A DNA stretch of 64,000 nt from NCBI RefSeq assembly GCF_011045095.1, contig NZ_JAALDL010000003.1, forward strand, positions 186,001 to 250,000, in the 5' to 3' direction. A program made the position numbers and the translations under genes. Numbering within the stretch: position 1 is the first letter of the stretch; every line of letters starts with the position of its first letter. The notes below the pieces were generated by a model that worked only from the letters and a program-made list of their open reading frames with translations, did not search any database and had not been told where the DNA came from. The DNA is from Grimontia sedimenti. GTDB lineage: Bacteria > Pseudomonadota > Gammaproteobacteria > Enterobacterales > Vibrionaceae. Below are positions 32,040-41,754 of the stretch, in pieces.

Positions 32040-33332
32040 GTGACCAAAATTATTGTAGTCGGTGGCGGTGCTGGTGGCCTCGAATTGGCAACCAAACTAG
32101 GACGCACACTTGGACGTAAAGGACGCGCCAAGGTCACTCTTGTTGATCGTAAAGCAAGTCATCTCTGGAAGCCGCTTCTGCATGAAGTTGCGACCGGTTC
32201 CCTCGACGAAGGTGTGGATGCAATCAGCTACCGCGCCCACGCAAAAAACCACTATTTCGATTTCCAACTCGGTAGTCTGTCCGGCATCGATCGTGATAAC
32301 AAAACCATCAAACTGGCGGCGTTGCACGACGAAGAAGACGGTGAGCTGCTGATGCCTGAACGTGAACTGAGCTACGACATTCTGGTGATGGCTATCGGTT
32401 CAACGTCAAACGACTTCAACACTGCCGGTGTTCGTGACAACTGTATCTTCCTGGATAGCCCTGAACAGGCACGCCGTTTCCGCAACGAAATGAACAATGA
32501 GTTCCTGAAGCTGCATGCGAAATCCGGTAACGGTACCGTTGACATTGCGATTGTTGGTGGCGGAGCAACAGGTGTTGAGCTTTCTGCTGAGCTGCACAAT
32601 GCCATCAAAGAACTGCACAACTACGGTTTCCAGGATCTGGATAGTTCTAAGCTGAACGTTACTCTGGTTGAGGCTGGTGAGCGTATTCTTCCTGCATTGC
32701 CGCCACGCATTTCTGGTGCTGCACAGCAAGAACTGATTAAGCTGGGTGTGAACGTTCGGACTGCGACCATGGTTGTCAAAGCGGACGAAGATGGACTGGT
32801 CACCAAAGACGGCGACAAGATCCCAGCCCAAATCATGGTGTGGGCAGCTGGTATCAAAGCGCCAGATTTCCTTAAAGACATCGCAGGTCTTGAAACTAAC
32901 CGCATCAACCAATTGGTGGTGAAATCAACGCTGCAAACTACACGTGACGAAGACATCTTTGTTATCGGCGATTGCGCAGCGTGTGAGCAACCGGACGGTA
33001 CTATGGTTCCACCTCGTGCTCAATCAGCACACCAGATGGCAAGCCGCTGTTTCTCGAACATTGTGGCAAAAGTGACTGACCGCGAACTAAAGCCTTACAT
33101 CTACAAAGACCACGGTTCGCTGGTTTCTCTGAGCCGCTTCTCTACCGTAGGTAGCCTGATGGGTAACTTGACCCGTGGTTCGATGATGGTAGAAGGCCGA
33201 CTGGCGCGTGTGGTTTACATCTCTTTGTACCGAATGCACCAGATCGCGCTGCACGGTGTGATTAAAACCGGCTTGATGATGGTGGTTAGCCGCATCAACC
33301 GTGTACTTCGCCCGTCTCTGAAACTGCACTAA
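32040..33332 (+). CDS. ndh: type II NADH dehydrogenase Ndh
   Basis: A 430-residue membrane-bound FAD enzyme that passes electrons from NADH to quinone without pumping protons. FAD site [16 protein letters not shown] (about residues 6-21), NAD site [17 protein letters not shown] (about 170-186), VWAAGIKAP, and [30 protein letters not shown] (about 305-334). The C-terminal amphipathic tail [15 protein letters not shown] fits membrane attachment. The start is GTG 32040 behind GAGGAAG. Length equals the E. coli enzyme (434) closely. Confidence 0.96.
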   Translation: MTKIIVVGGGAGGLELATKLGRTLGRKGRAKVTLVDRKASHLWKPLLHEVATGSLDEGVDAISYRAHAKNHYFDFQLGSLSGIDRDNKTIKLAALHDEEDGELLMPERELSYDILVMAIGSTSNDFNTAGVRDNCIFLDSPEQARRFRNEMNNEFLKLHAKSGNGTVDIAIVGGGATGVELSAELHNAIKELHNYGFQDLDSSKLNVTLVEAGERILPALPPRISGAAQQELIKLGVNVRTATMVVKADEDGLVTKDGDKIPAQIMVWAAGIKAPDFLKDIAGLETNRINQLVVKSTLQTTRDEDIFVIGDCAACEQPDGTMVPPRAQSAHQMASRCFSNIVAKVTDRELKPYIYKDHGSLVSLSRFSTVGSLMGNLTRGSMMVEGRLARVVYISLYRMHQIALHGVIKTGLMMVVSRINRVLRPSLKLH

Positions 33333-33351
33333 CTGCAGGTTTTGGAAAAAG

Positions 33352-33379
33352 AAAAGCTGCCAAGTGGCAGCTTTTTTTA
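33352..33379. terminator. bidirectional terminator after ndh
   Basis: Stem AAAAGCTGCC / GGCAGCTTTT around AAGT, with T-run. It overlaps the stop region of the converging EAL ORF. Confidence 0.85.
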
Positions 33380-34249
33380 TGCCTGGCCTAAATGGGGTTT
33401 TAACAAGAACGGTGCAAAGATTTTTGGCGTCGAGTTAAGAGCCTCAATGCGATTTGGTACAGCGCAGGCTGGGTGCCAGTTGACCAACTCCTCAACAGGT
33501 AATGGGCGTGAGATCAGGTATCCTTGTATAGAAACGTCTCCTTGTTCTAGTAACCACGTTAGCTGCTCTTCCGTTTCCACACCTTCTGCCACCACATCCA
33601 TTTCCAGGGTTTTCGCTAATTGGATCATTGCTGCGCAAAGCTTGGTAGAGCTTTTGTCTGAGTCGATCACATTGGTGATGAAATGGCGGTCTATTTTCAT
33701 GACGTCAAAAACGTATTCTCCTAATAGTGAAAGAGATGAATACCCCGTACCAAAGTCGTCCAGATAAAGTCTCACTCCAGCCTTTCTCAATGCCTGAAGT
33801 GCCTGAGCGCTGGCTTGTTCATCTTCCATCAAGGTTGATTCAGTGATTTCTAGTCCCAACTTATAGGAGGCAATTTTGTTTTGCTCGATAAGTGATTCCA
33901 CAAAACTGATGAAAGCCGGGGAGACCAGTTGTTTAGCTGAGACATTGACGGTGATCCCCGGGTAGTTAAAGCCACCGGATTCTCTTTGCCAATACCCGAG
34001 TAGCTGACAGACACGGGCCAGAACCCAACGGCCGATTGCATGGATCTGATTAGTGTCTTCTGCAATGGGAATGAAAGTCATCGGAGAGATAGAACCCAGT
34101 TCAGGGTGATGCCAACGCAGTAGGGCCTCGAAATGGTGGACTCTGTCCCCCTTACAGATAGGTTGGAACACAAGTGACAGTTGGTTTAATTCAAGCGCAT
34201 AACCTAGGTCTTGCTCTATATTAAAACGCTGTTGGGCCTTTTCCAGCAT
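33377..34249 (-). CDS. EAL domain (c-di-GMP phosphodiesterase), C-terminal part of a frameshifted GGDEF-EAL protein
   Basis: A 290-residue EAL domain that would break down cyclic di-GMP. The signature reads EALLRWHHPELG (about residues 41-52, the EAL motif intact), with KLGLEITEST, LYLDDFGTGYSSL (about 161-173, the DDFGTGY loop), KIDRHFI and VVAEGVETEEQL (about 218-229). All metal ligands I can check seem present. It starts at ATG 34249 in the frame that continues the upstream ORF after a -1 shift; normally GGDEF and EAL form one chain with the linker FFHSDMLEKAQQRF. C-terminal tail of about 25 residues is not conserved. Confidence 0.85.
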   Translation of the reverse strand: MLEKAQQRFNIEQDLGYALELNQLSLVFQPICKGDRVHHFEALLRWHHPELGSISPMTFIPIAEDTNQIHAIGRWVLARVCQLLGYWQRESGGFNYPGITVNVSAKQLVSPAFISFVESLIEQNKIASYKLGLEITESTLMEDEQASAQALQALRKAGVRLYLDDFGTGYSSLSLLGEYVFDVMKIDRHFITNVIDSDKSSTKLCAAMIQLAKTLEMDVVAEGVETEEQLTWLLEQGDVSIQGYLISRPLPVEELVNWHPACAVPNRIEALNSTPKIFAPFLLKPHLGQA

Positions 34250-35760
34250 ATCGCTGTGAAAAAGGTAATCGAAGCACCGCTTTCTTTTGCATGATACATA
34301 GCGATATCTGCTTGTTGGATAATATCCAAAAGCGTAAAGCCGTGATCTCTGATGGTTGAAATACCGATACTAGCGCCAATCTGAATATCGTGGCCTTCAA
34401 TGAGGTATGGTTGGTTGATGGCATCAAGGTAAACGCTAGCGCTTCGATAAGCGCCATCTTGTGTGATCACATCTGGGAGACAAACAACAAACTCATCACC
34501 TCCAAAACGAAACGCTTTATTTGGAGTTTGGGTGGCCATAAAAAGACGATCAGCCACAGCTTGAAGAAGTTTGTCTCCAATTAAGTGGCCGAGGGAGTCA
34601 TTGACGTTTTTAAAGCGATCCAAATCAATAAACAGGATGGAGAAACCGAAGCTTTCAGCGTTCTGTAATTTAGATTGTTCTTTCTCCAACCGTTTTTCCA
34701 ACGCTAGCCGATTATTCAATGACGTCAGGCTGTCATGGTAGGCTTGAAACCGGAGCTTCTTTGTCTGTTGTGAAACCAACTGATTAGCGAGTGCGAGTCG
34801 ACTGGAATAGGACCAAATACAAAAGCTCGTAGCGATGGTAAGCAGAAAGCCGAGCACTGTCATGACCAAACTGTAGCGATAGCTGGCTAGATGATCCTCT
34901 CCTGAAGTAAATGTGAACCAAACGCCTTCTTCACTACCTGGTATTTTCACCAAATGTTCCGCTGTGAATATCCTTGCAGTGTCATTGTTGTTTTGTGGCA
35001 GGGTCTGAAATAGGAAGGCGCTATCATCATTCTTGTTGCTGAACTGAGGCCTGACGGAGATCTGAAGGTTATCCAGTGTGCTGTAATCTGGCCAGATTGC
35101 AGAAAAAAAGCTATCGAAATAAATAGACGTGACCAAGTAACCTTTGAGCTCCTCTTCGAGGATGACTGCTGAGAACAAGCGCACGCCATGCTGATCGTCT
35201 TTTTCGAAAAAGCTCGCTTCCGGACTGCGTTGGAAAAATGCTCGCTCCATGGCATGTGCAAACTGGCACTGGGACTCTGCACGCCAACCAATATAGTTCT
35301 CTACCTGATTCTCTGGAGAGACATAAAGGACAGGAAAGGCATAATCACTTAGCGCCCATGCACATCTATAGTCAGGCTGAGGATAGGTTTGATAGTTGTT
35401 ATAAGAGTCATCCTCACTACCGGCGACTCTATTCTCGAAGTCATCAATGTAATCCCTGAATACTTTTGGCAGCCAAAATACGGAGTGAATGCCCGAATTT
35501 TCTCGCGTGCGGCTTGCCAGAAATTGCTGGAATTTCTTCTTACTCAGGTTTTTGTCGGTCTGGAAGTAGAGCTGAGCGGAAAGCTGCAACTCATGGAATG
35601 AATAAAGGGCTTTCTCCAAGCCCTTTAAACGTTGTTCAATCAGTGTGTTGAAGGCACTCTGTTGACGCTTTTCGTCAATGTGAAAAACAGCGAAACCGCT
35701 GCATGAAGCCGCAACTGTACCAACAACGAACACGATCCAGTGTAGATTTCTGGAAAACAT
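34216..35760 (-). CDS. membrane sensor with GGDEF domain, N-terminal part of a frameshifted GGDEF-EAL protein
   Basis: A 514-residue protein. Helix 1 is at residues 7-25, a periplasmic CHASE-type sensing domain runs to about 300 (ALYSFHELQLSAQLYFQTDKNLSKKKFQQFL, SGIHSVFWLPKVF), helix 2 is MTVLGFLLTIATSFCIWSY, and the GGDEF domain starts at HDSLTSLNNRLALEKRL (about 345). The active site reads RFGGDEFVV (about 420), so cyclase activity is possible. After IAMYHAKESGASITFF the frame goes wrong: one extra T in the T5 run (34259-34263, minus strand) or a -1 slip joins it to the EAL ORF. Confidence 0.85.
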   Translation of the reverse strand: MFSRNLHWIVFVVGTVAASCSGFAVFHIDEKRQQSAFNTLIEQRLKGLEKALYSFHELQLSAQLYFQTDKNLSKKKFQQFLASRTRENSGIHSVFWLPKVFRDYIDDFENRVAGSEDDSYNNYQTYPQPDYRCAWALSDYAFPVLYVSPENQVENYIGWRAESQCQFAHAMERAFFQRSPEASFFEKDDQHGVRLFSAVILEEELKGYLVTSIYFDSFFSAIWPDYSTLDNLQISVRPQFSNKNDDSAFLFQTLPQNNNDTARIFTAEHLVKIPGSEEGVWFTFTSGEDHLASYRYSLVMTVLGFLLTIATSFCIWSYSSRLALANQLVSQQTKKLRFQAYHDSLTSLNNRLALEKRLEKEQSKLQNAESFGFSILFIDLDRFKNVNDSLGHLIGDKLLQAVADRLFMATQTPNKAFRFGGDEFVVCLPDVITQDGAYRSASVYLDAINQPYLIEGHDIQIGASIGISTIRDHGFTLLDIIQQADIAMYHAKESGASITFFTAICWKRPNSVLI

Positions 35761-35907
35761 TATTTCTAGTCAGTTAATTGTTAATAAGCCCGATTATAGG
35801 AACATCTGTTACGGTGATTTTTAGGTTTAGTGACAGTTCGATGACGGGGTCTTAATTTCGAGATGACGCATCATTTTGAATGAAACAAGATTATGTCTTC
35901 ATCAACT

Positions 35908-36459
35908 TTAAAGAATATCGTCCGGGATTAGGCTGTACACCAGGCCTTCGCGAGCTTCACCATCATACATATAACGATTACGTGCACGGCATTCAAAGGT
36001 TGCTCTGAGCTTTTCTGCAATTCGGATGCTGGCTTCGTTGGCAGGATCCATCACCAATTCCAACCGGGTCAACAACAGATGTCCGAAGGCGAGGGTAGCT
36101 GCTACTTCTGTGGCTTCCAAAGCGTATCCTCTGCCCTGGAATTTAGTCGCAATCCAGTATCCGAGGTTTGCCATATTGGCGACGCTGTCGATACTGGAAA
36201 CGTAGACACAACCGACGAGTTCACCGGTTTCGATTTCAAATGCAGCCAATTCAAAACTTGCCCCTGTTAACCAGCCCTGGCGGCTACGATTAACCCAGGC
36301 TTCGGCGTCCATATCATCGAATCCTTCATGGCACCAATCCAGCCAAGGGCTGATGGTGTCTGCTGACTCGGAGATGGCCTTTTTAAGCGGTGCGACATCC
36401 GCTTGTTTGAGTGCACGCAGGATGAGTCGGTCAGTTTGAAATTCAAGGTTGGCTTGCAT
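35908..36459 (-). CDS. RimJ/RimL-type GNAT acetyltransferase
   Basis: A 183-residue GNAT of the RimJ/RimL group: TDRLILRALKQADVAPLKKAI, GELVGCVYVSSIDSVANMANLGYWIATKFQGRGYALEATEVAATLAFGHLLLTRLELVMDPANEASIRIAEKL with the acetyl-CoA loop Q-G-R-G-Y-A (about residues 108-113). Relatives acetylate ribosomal protein N-termini or small molecules; the substrate here is unknown. Confidence 0.88.
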   Translation of the reverse strand: MQANLEFQTDRLILRALKQADVAPLKKAISESADTISPWLDWCHEGFDDMDAEAWVNRSRQGWLTGASFELAAFEIETGELVGCVYVSSIDSVANMANLGYWIATKFQGRGYALEATEVAATLAFGHLLLTRLELVMDPANEASIRIAEKLRATFECRARNRYMYDGEAREGLVYSLIPDDIL

Positions 36460-36510
36460 GTTGTACTCGGTTAGTTCGTATCATTATAGTTTTGGTTAAA
36501 AATACCTAAA

Positions 36511-36540
36511 AAACAACGCCCTCAAATGAGGGCGTTGTAG
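36511..36540 (-). terminator. terminator of csiV
   Basis: Stem CAACGCCCTC / GAGGGCGTTG around AAAT; on the minus strand it is followed by TTTTTTAG. Confidence 0.85.
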
Positions 36541-36564
36541 AAAAATTCTGTTTCACAAAAGCGC

Positions 36565-37389
36565 TTATTCGACGCGGGTGACTTGAATAATCAGACCCAT
36601 CAGTGGGTGATCCAGATAATGGATTTCACCGCTTCTCATGCGGCGTTTTTGCTCGAAAGCATAAGAGTTCAGGTATTTTTCCACTGAATAAGTACGCTCC
36701 AGCTTTTGAAGCCCAGTCAGTGCACTACCTTCCGTCACCGCAGCAATATCTGAGCCTTCAGCAGTGATGCCTTCCACTTCGGTAGCCACTTGGTTATCAA
36801 GAGGAACCGGAACAGCCTGAACTTCCTTCAGAACTTTACGTTCACCAGGTTCACGCAGCGCGAGGTCGGTTTCAATGAACAGGTAGTGCTGAACGTATAC
36901 ACGAATAAAGCCATCCAGCTCATACATTGGGCCGCTGACTTTGTCTGTTGGCTGATATCCATCAGGAGCAGACTCACTCGTCACCAGAGGCGCATCTTTT
37001 GAAGTGCCATCGGTGTAGAAGTTATCACCGAAGTTACGTCCTGCAGTAAAGCGCAGTTTAGGCATAGCACCGCGGCCACCATCGTTTTGACGCCATGCTA
37101 CATGCGCTAGTGGTTTGAAGCCCGCATGGTTAGCCAAGCGATTGTATTCCGCATTCAACTGCCATTGGCTTTTAGGAAGCACTTGCAGGCCACGCGCCGC
37201 CAGTGTTTGTTTGTCGAAGACAGAAACAGCACCACTCAGGTTGATGTCCGGCTGCGCATCTGGCCAGTTTTCCTGAACAGCGTCAGGGTTCTGGTTACGC
37301 TTGAATACAATCACTTCAACGTCGAACCAACGTTCAGCGAAGGAAGGCCAGCTAATGACACACAGCAGCAGGATAATCAGCTTTTTCAA
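36565..37389 (-). CDS. csiV: CsiV-like periplasmic protein
   Basis: A 274-residue secreted protein. Signal peptide MKKLIILLLCVISWPSFA, then RWFDVEVIVFKRNQNPDAVQENWPD, PLAHVAWRQNDGG and DGFIRVYVQHYLFIETDLALREPGE, and an end with SYAFEQKRRMRSGEIHYLDHPLMGLIIQVTRVE. This layout matches the CsiV family of Vibrio, known from V. cholerae as a peptidoglycan-binding protein needed for PBP1a-LpoA function, and the position next to mfd supports it. The gene ends in a clear terminator. Confidence 0.85.
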   Translation of the reverse strand: MKKLIILLLCVISWPSFAERWFDVEVIVFKRNQNPDAVQENWPDAQPDINLSGAVSVFDKQTLAARGLQVLPKSQWQLNAEYNRLANHAGFKPLAHVAWRQNDGGRGAMPKLRFTAGRNFGDNFYTDGTSKDAPLVTSESAPDGYQPTDKVSGPMYELDGFIRVYVQHYLFIETDLALREPGERKVLKEVQAVPVPLDNQVATEVEGITAEGSDIAAVTEGSALTGLQKLERTYSVEKYLNSYAFEQKRRMRSGEIHYLDHPLMGLIIQVTRVE

Positions 37390-37424
37390 GGCATTACTCC
37401 GTATTTAAAGCCAGTTGCCTCGTT

Positions 37425-40400
37425 CTAGGCAACCAATAAATTCTCGGCAAATTGGTTTAATAGTGTTTCGATGAACTCAACCCGCTCACGGCGATCAGTG
37501 AGCGATTCGACGATTTTGAGTTTGGTTGGTCCTTCGAAACGATAACGGCTTGGGTGGGATTGTAACAGACCCACCAGGAAGCCGGGATCAATTTGGGCGT
37601 TTTGAGTAAACTCGATCACACCGCCTCTGTCGTGTGCGTCGATCTTACGTACACCCAGTTTCGCTGCATCCAGTTTGAGCTGCTGTACTTTGAGCAAATT
37701 GTTCGCTGCATCAGGCAGTAAGCCAAAGCGATCAATCAACTCAACGCGCAACTCTTCGATATCATCGGAAGATTTGGTTCCCGCAATACGTTTGTACAGT
37801 GACAGGCGCGTATTGACATCCGGGATGTAGCTGTCGGGTAATAATGCCGGAAGTCGAAGCTCAACATCTGTCTGTTGATTAAGAAGATCGTCAAGTGATG
37901 GCTCTTTGCCTTCTTTTAAGGCTTCAACGGCTTGCTCCAGCATTTCCATATATAAGGTGAAACCAATCGACTGAATCTGACCACTTTGCTCATCACCCAG
38001 CAGTTCACCTGCACCACGTATTTCCAAATCATGGGTTGCCAACGTAAAGCCTGCGCCCAAATCTTCGAGTGAAGCAATGGCTTCCAGACGTTTGACTGCA
38101 TCTTTGGTCATGCGTTTTGGATGAGGGGTCAGCAAGTAGGCGTAGGCCTGATGATGTGAACGACCAACACGGCCACGAAGCTGATGAAGCTGCGCAAGGC
38201 CAAGGTGATCAGCGCGATCCATGATGATGGTGTTAGCCGTCGGAACATCGATGCCGGTTTCAATGATGGTGGTACACACCAAGACGTTAAAACGCTGATG
38301 ATAGAAATCAGACATGATGCGTTCCAGCTCGCGCTCACGCATCTGGCCGTGTGCCACGGTAATACGTGCTTCTGGCACCAGCTCTGCCAATTCATCAGCA
38401 GTTTTCTCAATCGAATCAATGTCGTTATGCAGGAAGTAAACCTGACCACCACGCATGATCTCACGCAGCAGTGCTTCTCGGATCAGTGACTTTTCGCGCT
38501 CACGGACGAATGTTTTTATCGCCAGTCGGCGAGAAGGCGGTGTGGCGATAATTGAAAGGTCGCGCATGCCGCTCATGGCCATATTCAGGGTTCGCGGAAT
38601 TGGCGTTGCGGTGAGCGTTAGGATGTCGACATCCGCACGCATTGCTTTCACTTTCTCTTTCTGGCGCACGCCGAATCGGTGTTCTTCATCGACAATCAAC
38701 AAACCCAGATCGTGGAATTTTACATCGTTTTGAAGAAGCTTGTGGGTACCGATAAGAATATCGACTTTACCTTCGGCGCTATCTGCCAGTATTTGTTTTT
38801 GTTCTTTCGCGGACTTAAAGCGGGAAAGCACTTCAACGCGCACTGGCAGGTTAGCAAAACGGTCGCGGAAGTTTTCAAAATGCTGTTGGGCGAGCAGGGT
38901 AGTCGGCACCAACACTGCCACCTGCTTGCTGTTATTCACCGCAAGGAAAGTGGCACGCATCGCCACTTCGGTTTTACCAAAGCCCACGTCACCACAAACA
39001 AGACGGTCCATTGCAATTGGCTGACACATGTCAGATAGCACTGCATTAATGGCGTTTTTCTGATCGGCGGTTTCTTCAAACGGGAAGCCTGCGCAGAAGT
39101 CGAGGTAAGCCTCTCTGTCATGTTTGAACGCAAAGCCCGGTTTAGTGGCGCGCTTGGCGTATACATCAAGTAGTTCCGCTGCCACGTCGCGGACTTTTTC
39201 TGCCGCGCGCTTACGGGCTTTCTCCCATGCTTCACCACCAAGCTTATGCAGCGGCGCTGTTTCTTCTGCACCACCACTGTAGCGACTAATCAAGTGCAGA
39301 GAAGCGACGGGTACATAAAGCTTGGAGCCTTGTTGATATTCAAGGGTGACGTATTCGGTAGTGATGCCACCGGCTTCCAAAGTTTGTAGGCCAAGATAGC
39401 GACCAACACCATGCTCAAGGTGAACAACGGGTTGCCCTATCTGAAGTTCCGCCAGGTTACGGATAATGGTGTCGGAATTAGTCGTGGCTTTTTTATTGTC
39501 ACGGCGACGCTGCTGAACAACACGCTCGCCGAGCAGATTGCTTTCACAAATTAGCGCAAATGAAGGGCTTTCGCTTTGGAAGCCAATTTCAGCTGGGCCG
39601 ACAACCATAGCGAAATTGGTGGGAGTATCGAATGCTTCATTGAGTGACCCACAAACCATCGGGCGAATTTTGATGCGTGCCAGCAGGTCCAGCATGGCTT
39701 CTCGGCGGCCTTCTGTCTCCACCGAGAAAATGATTTTGCCGGAAAACTCTTCAGTGAATTGTCTTAGCGCGCCCAGTGGTTCTTTGAGCTGTTGATTAAC
39801 GGTCAGTTCTGGAAGAGGGGTAATAGGGGCGTTGGTTCTGCCTGCTTTGTCTTCCGTGGAATCGATTTGAACCTTGATGCGTGGGTAGTTCTTAAACGCG
39901 CCAAACAGTTCATCAACGTTTTGCCAGATGTCGTTTGGTGGCAATAAAGGGCGAAGAGGATCAACACGTCGCTGGTCATAGCGGTAATCCGCATCGCTCA
40001 AAAATTGTTTGGCAGCTGATTCCACATCACCTTTAGTGAGTACCAAGGTATTCTTTGGCAGATAATCAAACAGGGTTTCTGTTTCATCAAAGAACAGTGG
40101 CTGCCAGTATTCTATACCCGCAGGCCAGGTTTTCTTGCTGACCTGTTGGTAGATAGATTCTGGCTCACGGCGAGCTTCAAAACGTTCGCGCCAGCGCCCG
40201 CGAAATTGCTCAACTGCTTCATCATTCGTTGGAAATTCATGGGCAGGCAGTAGATTGATGCTGTCCAACTCTTGTGTCGAACGCTGGTTCTCTGGGTCGA
40301 ATTCGCGGATGGTATCTACTTCATCATCAAAGAAGTCAATACGGTAAGGCTGGTTTGACCCCATCGGGAACAAGTCGAGAATCGAACCACGGCTGGCGTA

Positions 40401-40889
40401 CTCACCGTGTTCAATCACCTGATCAACGTGACGATAGCCTGAAAGTTCCAACTGGTAACGCAGTTTTTCCAGTGACAGCAAATCGCCTTTTTTCACCATT
40501 AGCGCATGCTGAACCAAGAACGAATGCGGCATGACGCGCTGCATTAATGTGCTGACAGGGATCAGCAAGATACCATTGGTTTGCTGCGGTAATTGATACA
40601 GGCGCGCGATGCGGTCAGAAATAATGTCCTGATGCGGCGAGAAGTTGTCGTAGGGCAAGGTTTCCCAATCAGGAAAAACGTGACACTCGCGGCCAGTAAA
40701 CTGTTTGATCTCAGGTTGCAGCTTGAGCGCGGTTTGGTTATCCGGCACCACCATCAAAATGAAGCGATTCTGCTGTTCGGCAAGGGTCGCAACCGTCAAG
40801 GGAAGAGAGGCGCCGATCAGATTAGCGATGACGCGGGTGTCTCCTGCTTTTTCAGGAGCAGGCAAATCAAATAATGCGTTGTTAGTCAT
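37425..40889 (-). CDS. mfd: transcription-repair coupling factor Mfd
   Basis: A 1154-residue translocase that removes stalled RNA polymerase from damaged DNA and brings in UvrA (E. coli Mfd is 1148). The N-terminal UvrB-like part is at about residues 1-350 (CHVFPDWETLPYDNFSPHQDIISDRIARLY); the RNA polymerase-interacting domain at about 475-545 (IGQPVVHLEHGVGRYLGLQTLE); the helicase part has Walker A CGDVGFGKTEVA (about 634), VDEEHRFG, and LQQLRGRVGRSHHQAYAYLLTP. The TRG region and the C-terminal TRCF domain (LPDSYIPDVNTRLSLYKRI) are intact. Confidence 0.97.
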   Translation of the reverse strand: MTNNALFDLPAPEKAGDTRVIANLIGASLPLTVATLAEQQNRFILMVVPDNQTALKLQPEIKQFTGRECHVFPDWETLPYDNFSPHQDIISDRIARLYQLPQQTNGILLIPVSTLMQRVMPHSFLVQHALMVKKGDLLSLEKLRYQLELSGYRHVDQVIEHGEYASRGSILDLFPMGSNQPYRIDFFDDEVDTIREFDPENQRSTQELDSINLLPAHEFPTNDEAVEQFRGRWRERFEARREPESIYQQVSKKTWPAGIEYWQPLFFDETETLFDYLPKNTLVLTKGDVESAAKQFLSDADYRYDQRRVDPLRPLLPPNDIWQNVDELFGAFKNYPRIKVQIDSTEDKAGRTNAPITPLPELTVNQQLKEPLGALRQFTEEFSGKIIFSVETEGRREAMLDLLARIKIRPMVCGSLNEAFDTPTNFAMVVGPAEIGFQSESPSFALICESNLLGERVVQQRRRDNKKATTNSDTIIRNLAELQIGQPVVHLEHGVGRYLGLQTLEAGGITTEYVTLEYQQGSKLYVPVASLHLISRYSGGAEETAPLHKLGGEAWEKARKRAAEKVRDVAAELLDVYAKRATKPGFAFKHDREAYLDFCAGFPFEETADQKNAINAVLSDMCQPIAMDRLVCGDVGFGKTEVAMRATFLAVNNSKQVAVLVPTTLLAQQHFENFRDRFANLPVRVEVLSRFKSAKEQKQILADSAEGKVDILIGTHKLLQNDVKFHDLGLLIVDEEHRFGVRQKEKVKAMRADVDILTLTATPIPRTLNMAMSGMRDLSIIATPPSRRLAIKTFVREREKSLIREALLREIMRGGQVYFLHNDIDSIEKTADELAELVPEARITVAHGQMRERELERIMSDFYHQRFNVLVCTTIIETGIDVPTANTIIMDRADHLGLAQLHQLRGRVGRSHHQAYAYLLTPHPKRMTKDAVKRLEAIASLEDLGAGFTLATHDLEIRGAGELLGDEQSGQIQSIGFTLYMEMLEQAVEALKEGKEPSLDDLLNQQTDVELRLPALLPDSYIPDVNTRLSLYKRIAGTKSSDDIEELRVELIDRFGLLPDAANNLLKVQQLKLDAAKLGVRKIDAHDRGGVIEFTQNAQIDPGFLVGLLQSHPSRYRFEGPTKLKIVESLTDRRERVEFIETLLNQFAENLLVA

Positions 40890-40901
40890 GAATTCTGGGG
40901 C

Positions 40902-41468
40902 TTAGCTGTTTCTTTCCAATGCGCGTTGACGGAGCAGTTTCTGCTGTTGATGAAGTGCGGCGCGTATTAACACGTCTTTGTCTTCTTCTTGAAGGCGAAT
41001 ATATTTCACGCCAACAGCAAACTTACCGTTTTTTTCTTTGCAGCCGTAGACGCTACCGTAGCAGTAAATAGCAGAAGGTGGGTTCTCAAGAAAGAGCTTC
41101 AATCGCACATGCTGACCTTTCTCGAAAGCTTTTCGTGCAATGAAAGTAAGGCTGCTCGCACCGAAGGTTTCGGTTTGATAACGGAGTTTAGGGTTGTCCT
41201 GTTGCGATAGCATGAAGCCGAGCAGCAGGTTGATTTTTTGATTCTGCGCAAGCAGAAATTTAGTCAGCGCTTGGCTGTCATCGTGGTGTAGGGCCTGGAT
41301 TTCTTTCTCTACGCCACTGTCGAGGTCTCCACATTCGCTAGCAATGCGAAAAGCGACAGGGATTTCTCGGCCAAACTCTGCTTCAGAAGGCACATGCTCG
41401 TCGTCCCCAAGAACCTCAACATTGATCTTGAGGTGCGCATGTACGGAAAAGTATTCGTCCTGGCTCAT
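40902..41468 (-). CDS. PilZ-like domain protein
   Basis: A 188-residue protein found next to mfd and lolC in Vibrio-type genomes. The C-terminal part (about residues 100-165) has a PilZ-like beta barrel: FGASSLTFIARKAFEKGQHVRLKLFLENPPSAIYCYGSVYGCKEKNGKFAVGVKYIRLQEEDKDVLIRAALHQQQKLLR. The RxxxR and D/NxSxxG c-di-GMP motifs are not clear, so binding of c-di-GMP is uncertain. It starts 12 bp upstream of mfd on the same strand and is likely co-transcribed with it. Confidence 0.65.
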   Translation of the reverse strand: MSQDEYFSVHAHLKINVEVLGDDEHVPSEAEFGREIPVAFRIASECGDLDSGVEKEIQALHHDDSQALTKFLLAQNQKINLLLGFMLSQQDNPKLRYQTETFGASSLTFIARKAFEKGQHVRLKLFLENPPSAIYCYGSVYGCKEKNGKFAVGVKYIRLQEEDKDVLIRAALHQQQKLLRQRALERNS

Positions 41469-41754
41469 CTGTAATCCTAAAACCCTGTAGTGCTATTGAT
41501 TATACCCGCAGTGGCTGAATTTACCCAATCGGCCTGCTGTAGAAGTGTTTATTTTCACAGCACTTAGACAAGACTGAAACGCTAGGTAGTTTAAATTACT
41601 GAACGTTTAGCTTGAAAAAGCATCTGATTACCGTGTTCCACACGTGGTTTCGTGGCAATTAGCTGACCTAAAAGGTATTCTTCTTGCCAAAGATTGTTAT
41701 TTGTTTTTGTAGTTCTCTCTGGTACTGCGAAACAACGTTTTGAGATCTCATTTT

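Noticed and set aside
33342-33767. 141-residue plus-strand ORF opposite the EAL domain
   Set aside because: Antisense to a conserved domain and starts inside the ndh terminator; no family.
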